Shown one piece after another: positions 56,301-64,000 of a stretch of DNA of 64,000 nt. The translations under genes were made by a program, and so were the position numbers. Origin of the DNA: Papio anubis (lineage: Eukaryota > Chordata > Mammalia > Primates > Cercopithecidae); assembly GCF_008728515.1 (NCBI RefSeq), contig NC_044984.1, forward strand, positions 125,917,349-125,981,348, in the 5' to 3' direction. The notes beneath the pieces were generated by a model, which was not told the origin of the DNA, searched no databases, and saw nothing but the letters and a program-made list of their open reading frames with translations. Within the stretch, counting starts at the first letter, position 1. Every line of letters starts with the position of its first letter.

Positions 56301-59300
56301 TATTGTGAGTGGGTGGAAGCCCCCGGAGCCCCTGCAGGGAGTCACCTCAGTCACTCCATGATGCCTGAGTCTGTGATGCTGATTCTGGGCAATGGGGCAG
56401 GTCGGGGCCTCTGCTGTGTCCTGGGGGCAATGGGAGGAATCTGCTCCCAGCAATTATAAATGTATCACGAGCAGGACGGCAGGAGCCCTCTCTGAGGTGG
56501 TCATGTTTGGGAAAGGCGCTCCTAACACACCCCATTTCCAGGAGCTAGAATGTCTTGACCCGGCCGAGGACACCACTGTGCAAATCAAGGGACGTGTGTT
56601 CATTTGAGTGGATTGCAGCAGCCAGGGTGGGGCTCAGCGTTGGGAATTAGATCCAGGTCGTGCTTCTGTGAGAGTTTCTCTCTCTACACAAGTCAGCAGC
56701 ACCATGGGAGCCCTGATCCCTTCCCAGGTCATCTGGAGACTTTGGGGTGAATTTGTAAGTAGAGGCAGCTGAGCCCTTATGAAGTCATCCCAGACGTCAT
56801 GGAGGCCTGAGTGGGCCACATCTCTGCAGGCGGGACCACCAGGCAGCGGGTGGGCAGCTTTGTTGTCAGGGGAAGGCTGCAATTAAACATCTCACTGCTC
56901 TGGCTCCCGCTCCGGGGCTGCCTGCAGGAAAATCAATTACCAGAAATGCAGCTGGTGGGGTGCCCAGACTCCTCGAGACCCTGCCCTTATCTGATGACGC
57001 TGCTCGGCTTTGCACAGGAACTGTGCCATCCCAGGAGGCTGTGCTCTCATGAGGAGGTGTGTGACTGTCTTAATGAGACGTCCCCGGCACGGAGCCAACC
57101 TAATCTCAGCTCCTCAGGGTGAGTTCTCTGAGCTCTGACTGTCCTCACCCCCATGACAGCCTGGCTGGGTCCCGGGGGATGGGTGCTCTGACACTGAGAC
57201 CACGGATAGGGTTGCCATTATAGAGGGGGAGACCCCAGCATGCACCAGCCCCCCCCCTTCCCCCACTTCATCCTCTTCCCCATGCACTGGCCCCATTGGG
57301 GAATGCTTGGAATTATTCCAGGACAGCTTTGTCCTTTGCCCAGTGTGGTGTCCCCTGGTAAACAGTGGGTGCCTGCAGAGGAAGGTCCTCATGGGGGCAG
57401 AGTCTGCAGTGCCACAGGGCCCATGCCCCCTCCCTCCTGGGTACACTTAGAGCCCATTTCCAGCCTCCCTGTGTCAGGTGGGGTCAGGCGACCAAGCTCT
57501 GCCCAGAGCGCAGCACTTCCAGGCAGGCCCATGAAGAAGAGCCGCAATTCTCGCATTTTCTCTTCCTTAGGAGCCAGTTAGACAGAGAGGACCCCAGGGG
57601 CTCAGAGGACAGTGGAGGGAGTCGACGCAGGAGCCCGGGCCCTGATTGACTGTGGGGTGGGTGGTGATCCTGTGCCCCACTTTGGAATGTCCCAAATGAA
57701 CATTCGACTCACACTGGTTGAAGTCCCTACAGGAGTGGGGTTGGCTGTTAGGCTCTGTCGCCCACCCTGACCAGACAGCCATGAGTCCGGACTCAGTTCC
57801 TCCCACCTTGGTCTGAATGTATTAGCTCCCTTGTTCCAGCGGACATGATGCTCTGGGGGAATCCGATACGGGGACGAAGGAGAGAAGACTGTCCACCTTG
57901 CAGGAGAAGGGCCTGAAGTGAATTCTGTCTGGAATGACCCATGTCCTCTTTCCTCCTGACTTGAGGACCTCACCCTGCAGTGCACGGGAATTAACCTCGT
58001 TTGTGGACACTCGGTTGGATCCTGCCAAACGTCTGTTCTCCATCCCTTTGAGACAGTTCTCACCTTTCCCTTTCCCACCTTCCCTCCGTCACCTGTGATT
58101 TGAAGGAGGCTGATCCATCCTCCACCCCAGCTCCTGTAGCCCAGGCCTGGTCAGCATCAGCCTTGGCCCTGGACTCAGCGATGGGTTAGAGGTGGGCTCA
58201 CGGCCCCTGCCAGGCCAGGAGGCTGAATTCCAGACCTCTGTGGGCACCGGCAGAAGCAGGGAGCTCTCTCTCCACCGCAGTTGGGAGGCTGCTGGGGTGT
58301 CAGCCTGGGATGGCTGAGAGCATCGCACGAAGAAAACCCTGTGAGGAAAGGCGACCGAGGAAAGCAAGTTAAAGCTGGAGAGAGCCTGAGAGGATGGAAA
58401 CGACTGCCCTTGAGGTCTGGACAGAGGCTCCCGTCCCACGAAACAGCGCGTGGGTTTTATTGTTTTTTCACCTAAGCCAGCTTCAGTTGCGTTTGTCATT
58501 TGCCACAAAGACCCTGACGAATGTAGTTTAAGAAGAAAAGCTGGAAGCAGCAAATGCAGAGCAAACCCCAGGAACATTTGCCCTTTGAGTCGCCGAATTC
58601 CATGCTGTTGCTGGAGCGAGAGCCTCTCCTGTCCTGCCGAGCTGAGTCATCACTGCGGATGCAAGGGGAGGATCTGGCAGGAGCCCTCCGCACCTCATTT
58701 GGGTGCCCTCAGGGACGGCCGCCCAGGGGTGTTCCAGGAAATTTAGCAGGGAAGGTAACGTTGACTTCATTTTCTTCTTTTAATGTCTCCCTAATGGACC
58801 TGTTTATCTCCGCTGTTCATTTGCCATTTCTTTTCCTGCAAAGGTAAACTGTCACTCACAGGCTCATTATCCGTGCTTGCTATTCTGGGCTTACTCTGTG
58901 GGGGTGTCCTGGAGTTCAGGATCATTCACAGAGGTCGGGGGCACGCCTCAGGTCTAAATGGTGCCACGGATGACACTGGTTCTCAGGGAGGCTGAAAGGC
59001 ACCCATCGTCACCACCCCACCACTCCAGGAAAAGACTGAGCCCAACATTCCATCACCAGAGATGGGACTCAGTGGGGGGTGATGCCGTGGGAGCCGCCAC
59101 CCCTGTTACTTCAGAGTCAAATGTCCTGTCCATGATGGGGGTCAGTTGGACCTGATGGCCAAAGGAAACTCATGGGCAAGGCTCACAGAGCTGCAGGGTG
59201 TCGGGAGCAGACAGCAGAGTAACCACAGTAAAGTCAGGCTGTGTGTCCTGGCCATGTGAGGGGGCCTGAGACACCCTGGTTGAGATTCAGTGCCTGGAGG

Positions 59301-60830
59301 AGTGTCCTCCTGGGAGCAGCTACAACACTGAAAGCCATGTCTGGGAGGCCTAGGGGTGTGTGGGGGGCTGGATGCCTGGTGAGGCCAGTGGCACGTCCCA
59401 CACGCAGAATCCCGAAGGCAGCACGTGGCCAAGCCCCCCACCCCATGGCAGGGGCAATGGAGAGGATAGCCACTGGGCGGTCTGCCATGGCAGCTCCTGT
59501 TGGGGGCTGAACACATGAGTCCTGAAGGACAAGGGTCTACTGGGGAAGCCCTGGGCCAGAGCCATCTAGAGGCAACCCCATTTACACAGCCACAGAGGAG
59601 CTGCAGAGTCCACAGGGCGTGGGAAGACCAAGGTCTGCTGGAGAGTAGGTCGGTGGCCAGGCTTTGGTGGACAACGTGGTGGAGCCTCCCAGGACAGCAG
59701 CAAGCTGGACGGACCACAGCAGACAGGCTGACATGCGGTCACAGGCACCCAGCCAGGGAGAATGGCCCTAACCTCAGAGCCCCACCCTGCCGCTCACTCA
59801 CACTCCTCCCTCATTCCTGCACCAATGAGTGTTCACTGAGTGCCGGCCGGGTTCCAGGGACTGGGACTCCCACGGGGAACTGAAGAGCCCAAATCTCTGT
59901 GTCAGGGGTCATGCAGTGTAGCGGAAACTGTCAAGGGAAACAGGGAACAGAAGTAAACATAATGTACATCAAGAAATTACCCATCAGTGATTCTACGGAG
60001 GGAGGGCTGGCGCCCATCAGGAAAACAGCTGTTTCCAGTGGCAAGTGGTGCCCTCAGGGTGGGTGTGTTCCCTGAAGGTCACCACACCTGGGTCCCCTGG
60101 AACACACCCCTGCACCTGTCCCTGCCTTAGTGTAGACACCTGAGTCTCTGGGCTCCCGGATCAGAGCTGGATCGGGGCACCCAGAAGCCATCCCTCCTGC
60201 CCCTGCCAGCCCCATCACAGCTGCTCAGCCTTCACTGGACCCCTACCAGGGAGGCCACACCAGGCCATGAATCCTCCTGGAGACTGTGCTCATCATCCTT
60301 GGGGATGCAGGACCGATGAGATACAGAGAGGACATAGCTTTCTGAAGAAGACAGAGGGATAACTGAGAGGCAGCTATGCTGACACAGGGGAGAAGCTCCA
60401 CTAGTCAGAGGTGGATGCAAAGCCCCAGCCGGGACACAGGTGGGGCATGTGATGAAGGGAACAGGACACTACTAGGCAGGAGTTGGCTGGCTGTTCTACT
60501 GGTCACCAGCACTCAGCCAAGAGGCCTTGAGAAAGTTATCGCCCCCATGTGCCTCAGTTTCTCCATCTGCTCAAAGAGAAGTTGTGTGAATGGAGCCCAA
60601 GTTCCCCTCCATTCTAAGAGCCTAGGCAAGGGGACCTTGTGAAGGACCTTCTGCCAGAGCAGGTAGCAATAGTGGGGACAAACTGGGGGACTGTCTGAGC
60701 CTGGAGACCCCTGAGCAGGGCTTTAGACAGTAAGAAATATCTAGAAGGAGAAAATCAAGAATGAAAGGCCAAGTCATAAATTTCCAGACTGCCTCTGTCC
60801 AGAGGTCCAGCAATTGATCTGTCACCCGTT
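56301..60830. other. Unique sequence, no gene recognised
   Basis: About 4.5 kb without identified repeats or exons. Open frames of 150-190 codons occur (57602-58078 minus, 58089-58577 minus, 59142-59717 minus) but lack domains and overlap others on the opposite strand. A poly-C run (about 57249-57257) and an AT-richer stretch at 58740-58860 stand out. L2 similarity near 56300 fades gradually. Confidence 0.35.
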
Positions 60831-60834
60831 AGGT

Positions 60835-61490
60835 CATCCACCCCCTCATCCATCATCCATTTATCCATCAACCCCCACACCCATCCATCATTCATCCATC
60901 CATCCATCCACCCATCCACCCACCCACCCATTTATCATCCATCCATTCATCCACGTACCCACCCATCCATCCATCATCCATCCATCCATCATCCATTCAC
61001 CCATCCACCCATCCATCCATCATCCATCCATCCATCCACCCATCCATGCATGCATGCATCCATACATCATCCATCCACTCATCCATCCATCCACCCCCAC
61101 CCATCCCTCATCCATCCATCCATCAACCCCCCCACCTATTCACCATCCATCCATCCATCCACCCATCTACCCATCCATCCACCCACCCATCCCTCATCCA
61201 TCCATCCATCAAACCCCTCCACCTATTCATCATCCATCCATCCATCCACCCACCCATCCATCATTCATCCATCCATCCACCCATCCATCCATCATCCATC
61301 CATCCACCCACCCATCCATTCACCCAGCCATCCATCCATCATCCATCCATCCACCCATCTACCCACCATCTACCCATCCACCCATCCACCCATCCACCCA
61401 TCCATCCATCCATCCATCTATCCACCCACCCTGCCCACCCATCCATCAACCATCCACTCACCCATCCATCCATCTATCCATTCATTCATT
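60835..61490. repeat. (ATCC)n microsatellite, about 650 bp, seeded in an L2
   Basis: Composed of catccatccatccacccatc-type words, with a short catgcatgcatgc segment near 61047. At its right edge it grades through ccattcattcatttatcaat into an L2, whose consensus has 'attcattcattcaac' there. The array has probably grown from that L2 stretch. Three overlapping plus-strand frames of 156-270 codons (His/Pro/Ser/Ile) are artefacts. Confidence 0.95.
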
Positions 61491-61700
61491 TATCAATTTA
61501 TTCAGCCAATGTTTGACGAGTGTTTGTTGTGTGCCAGCGACTGTTTCAGGTACCATGGACAAAAGTGAACAAAGCAAAATGGCCCCTCCTGAGCACTGCA
61601 TTTTAATGGGGAGAAACAAGCAATAAATTAATACGTTGGTAAAATACATACCATGTCAGATGATGTGTTGTGGAGAAACATAAATGGAGAAGTGGGTACG
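61491..61700 (+). mobile_element. L2 fragment, sense
   Basis: The words ccaatgtttgacgagtgttt, tgtgtgccagcgactgtttc, tttaatggggagaaacaagc and ataaattaatacgttgg match L2 in order. Its left end merges with the ATCC array. Confidence 0.75.
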
Positions 61701-61859
61701 GAGATGCTCAAGTCACCCTGCTTCTCCCGCTGAGATGAAGTAATCCATCTCCCTCTTCTGCTCCCCTACTCCCCATCTTATCATCCTCCAGACAAACCTT
61801 CTTCAGACGTAGCCAGATGGTGTCCCTCCCACATTGGGACACTTCCGATTCTTTCACAG

Positions 61860-61985
61860 TCCTTGGAATAAAATTTCTATCAAGGCTGAGGAGCCCTCTC
61901 CCCATGATCTGACCCTACCTACCTTCCCAGGTCACCACCTGCACTGCCCCAGCCACTGGTTTCTTCCCATTCCTTGGTTCTGGAC
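61860..61985 (-). mobile_element. Possible L2 fragment, antisense
   Basis: The words catgatctgaccctaccta and ccttcccaggtcaccacctg resemble the reverse complement of the L2 'gggccagatcatg' segment. Short and diverged. Confidence 0.35.
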
Positions 61986-61986
61986 A

Positions 61987-62106
61987 CTCACTATGGATGA
62001 CTTTCAGGTCTGAGTCACACACCACACTCACTATGGATGACTTTCAGGTCTGAGTCACACACCACACTCACTATGGATGACTTTCAGGTCTGAGTCACGC
62101 ACCGCA
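61987..62106. repeat. Perfect or near-perfect triplication of a 40-bp unit
   Basis: The word ctcactatggatgactttca starts at 61987, 62027 and 62067, exactly 40 bp apart. The first two units are identical; the third differs only near its end (cacgcaccgcacc). So little divergence indicates a recent expansion and probable length polymorphism. Confidence 0.93.
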
Positions 62107-62639
62107 CCAAACTACCGCTGACTGCTGCAAACTTCTCAGAGGTGCTCAGAGCTGTGCAGTGTCTGCAGGATCCTTTGTCAGGAACAAGAACCACCCAAGC
62201 AGAAGCAGCTCTGAGAAGCCCTGGGTCTTGTCTTCTCTCCAGAAAAGAGCCTGGGTTTTACGAACATTCGGGTCTGCTCCCCATTCCTCATGGGCTCCTA
62301 GCAAGGATTCTTCCCTGAGATCACCCGGAGACTCTGAGGGGAGAATAAGAGTAAGGTTGCTGATCTTTTGGCTGTTTTCCGCCTGGGAGCGCTGAGATGC
62401 ACCAAGATGCAGGAATTTCTCTGCCATGTGCCTCTTCTTCATTGTGTGTCTGTGCTTGAGACCACAGCTGGCTTTACTTTAGCTCATCCCCTGAAAAGCA
62501 GGAGCAGCATTTGCCCATCAGTAGTGGGATTTTGAGGGTGGTTTGTTGCTGCTGTTTAAACTAAGGTGGTTTAAATTCCAAGTGCTCCCTCCAAAATCCT
62601 TCCAAAATAAATGGTGTGTCAAGAATGGGCTTCAGGACA
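62107..62639. other. Unique sequence, no gene recognised
   Basis: No repeat or coding signal that I can identify. Confidence 0.4.
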
Positions 62640-62975
62640 CCCTGGGGCCCCCTGTCTCCACCTGCAGCATCGGCACCACCTGGAGCTCATTAAAGATTTG
62701 AATTCTTGGGCCCTCCCCCTCACCCATCCAATCAGAAAAAACATTTTAACAAGACCCCCAGGAGTCCCTGTGCTCATCAAGCTTGAGAATTGCTACTTTG
62801 ATAAATCAGTTCTCACACCTGCTGCACAGTGCGGCCTCCTGAGGACTTTAAAAGGTTCTGATGCCTGCTTTGCACCCCCAAAATTTCTGAGAGCTAGTTG
62901 GCATGTGGTGGGGGAGCAGTTAGAGCTGCTGGGTGACCCCAATGTGTGGCAGAGCTTCGGAATCACTGATATAGG
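62640..62975 (+). mobile_element. Two adjacent MER5-like (hAT-Charlie) nonautonomous elements
   Basis: The first copy reads cggcaccacctggagctcat, gatttgaattcttgggccct, aacaagacccccaggagtcc, aagcttgagaattgc. The second reads a gttctcacacctgctgcac word, a gactttaaaaggttctgatg word, then gggtgaccccaatgtgtggc. Both follow the MER5A pattern of near-palindromic ends. They are nonautonomous DNA transposon fossils with no coding capacity. Confidence 0.6.
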
Positions 62976-64000
62976 GAAACCAGGAGAAAGGAACCAGGAG
63001 GCTCTGTCATCTGACAGTGGGTGGTCTCTGTCTATACCCCGGAAGGGCTGTGCCCCATTGTACCGTCCAGCAGAGGGCTGTGTTTCCCCTCAAAGGACAA
63101 CAGGCAGGGAAGGGAAGGGAGGGACCCGATCCCAGAACCTGGCTGGTGTAGGATGGTCCCCGCATGTGTGTGACTGACCCAGCCTTCCCCTTCTCAGTTG
63201 TGGTTTCCAAACAACTGAAGAATGTGCTGAGGAATGCAACATCCCAGGATAAGGAGGGACTGGAGCAACCCAGCCTCCATTCCTGACCCTCCTAGAACAG
63301 GATGTCCTACCTCGAGTTAGCCCATCAATTACGTGTCCCCAGGGTAGAAAACCCAGGGCGGGCGCTTTTCCAAGTTCTCAGCTGCAGTGCCGCACAAGAG
63401 CCACCCAGGTGAGATTCCCTGCACCCTGGGCAGCTCAGCTCTCCTGAGCTCGGGAGACTGATGTGTCATGGATCCAAGGGTTCTGCGGTCCCCTGCTGTC
63501 TGTCTGGGAGTGATAAAGCTGATTTGTGTTCTGCCTCACCAGAGTCATGTGGGTGGGAGTGTGGGCTAGAGATTGGGCAGCCAGCTGCAGGAGGACCCCA
63601 CTTAGATAAACTACCACAGGGACAGAAATTAAATAAACACTTTGGGGCGCTGGGCTCCAATCCAGGTTCAGTGGGTTTTCCCTCTCTCGGCCCTGGAGAG
63701 ATCCTGACAGACACATTCCAGAGGCACCCGACCCTGCTTCTGTCTCCCTGTGTTTTACCCACCACTCCAGCCTGGGCCAACTCTCAGTCAGAGAAACGTG
63801 TGGTGGGGACACGGCACGAGATTTGGGACTCTAGGGGCATGGCCTGGTTGGCTCCGTGTCCTTACAGTGAGATGCCAGTGTGTGCACCTCTCAGGTCAGT
63901 CCCGAGCACAGCTCAGCTTTGGATTCTCTGATGAGCTCAGATCATCCCATCTGATGCATAGAAGGCTTAGTGTGCCAGGCAGGTGCCCACGGACACGTGC
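62976..64000. other. Unique sequence, no gene recognised
   Basis: No repeat or exon recognised. A GGGAA-type purine run lies near 63109-63122. Overlapping frames at 63435-63931 on both strands lack domains. Confidence 0.4.

Noticed and set aside
59142..59717. 191-codon Cys/Pro/Ser-rich minus-strand open frame
   Set aside because: No family resemblance, overlapping frames in other phases, and no splice or promoter evidence.
60814..61626. 270-codon His/Pro/Ser/Ile-rich open frame
   Set aside because: Translation of an ATCC microsatellite; all three forward frames look alike.

Overview
This window looks like nuclear DNA of a higher primate, most likely a great ape or human. The evidence is interspersed Alu elements (J, S and Y types), one AluY carrying the 12-base deletion I associate with a young AluY sublineage, MaLR and class I endogenous retrovirus LTRs, L1, L2 and MIR copies, and a high density of GC-rich minisatellites. 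That minisatellite density resembles a subtelomeric or late-chromosome-arm region, but nothing visible fixes the chromosome. I recognise no intact protein-coding gene, rRNA, tRNA or CRISPR array. The long open frames lie in tandem repeats, in retroelements, or in GC-rich DNA where chance frames are expected.

Layout. 0.9-3.9 kb: the 3' part of an antisense class I endogenous retrovirus (broken env plus an LTR12/ERV9-type LTR). 3.9-8.2 kb: mostly unique DNA with a TG-rich array. 8.2-14.4 kb: old L1, MIR and L2 pieces, an LTR with an AluY inserted, and four minisatellites. 14.4-17.2 kb: mostly unique. 17.2-24.8 kb: a solo MST-type LTR, a roughly 2.8 kb L1 fragment, an ERV LTR, an MLT1-type LTR and more LINE remnants. 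24.8-30.2 kb: unique, with one 54-bp minisatellite. 30.2-36 kb: an LTR, an ATCC microsatellite, Alu copies and a three-layer nested repeat. 36-45.7 kb: GC-rich, repeat-poor DNA with one old Alu. 45.8-50.7 kb: a disturbed interval containing a 754-bp near-duplication, a 39-bp minisatellite, a 135-base run of N, and a 24-bp G-rich minisatellite. 52-56.3 kb: an L2 broken by a GAT-rich microsatellite, which is itself split by a full-length MaLR element containing an AluS. 56.3-64 kb: unique DNA, a second ATCC microsatellite growing out of an L2, a perfect 40-bp triplication and two MER5-like copies.

The most consequential observation concerns the assembly. The bases on both sides of the N run match Oxford Nanopore sequencing adapters in opposite orientations, so untrimmed raw read ends appear to have entered the sequence. 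Two blocks rich in TCGAAA-type words inside the neighbouring minisatellite, and the indel-rich duplication upstream, fit uncorrected long-read sequence. Nothing between about 45.8 and 50.7 kb should be treated as reliable biology until re-examined.

I found no new functional system. The best biology is repeat stratigraphy: a microsatellite older than a MaLR insertion, nested elements with readable order, and insertions with perfect target-site duplications. All family names are from memory of consensus sequences and were not searched.
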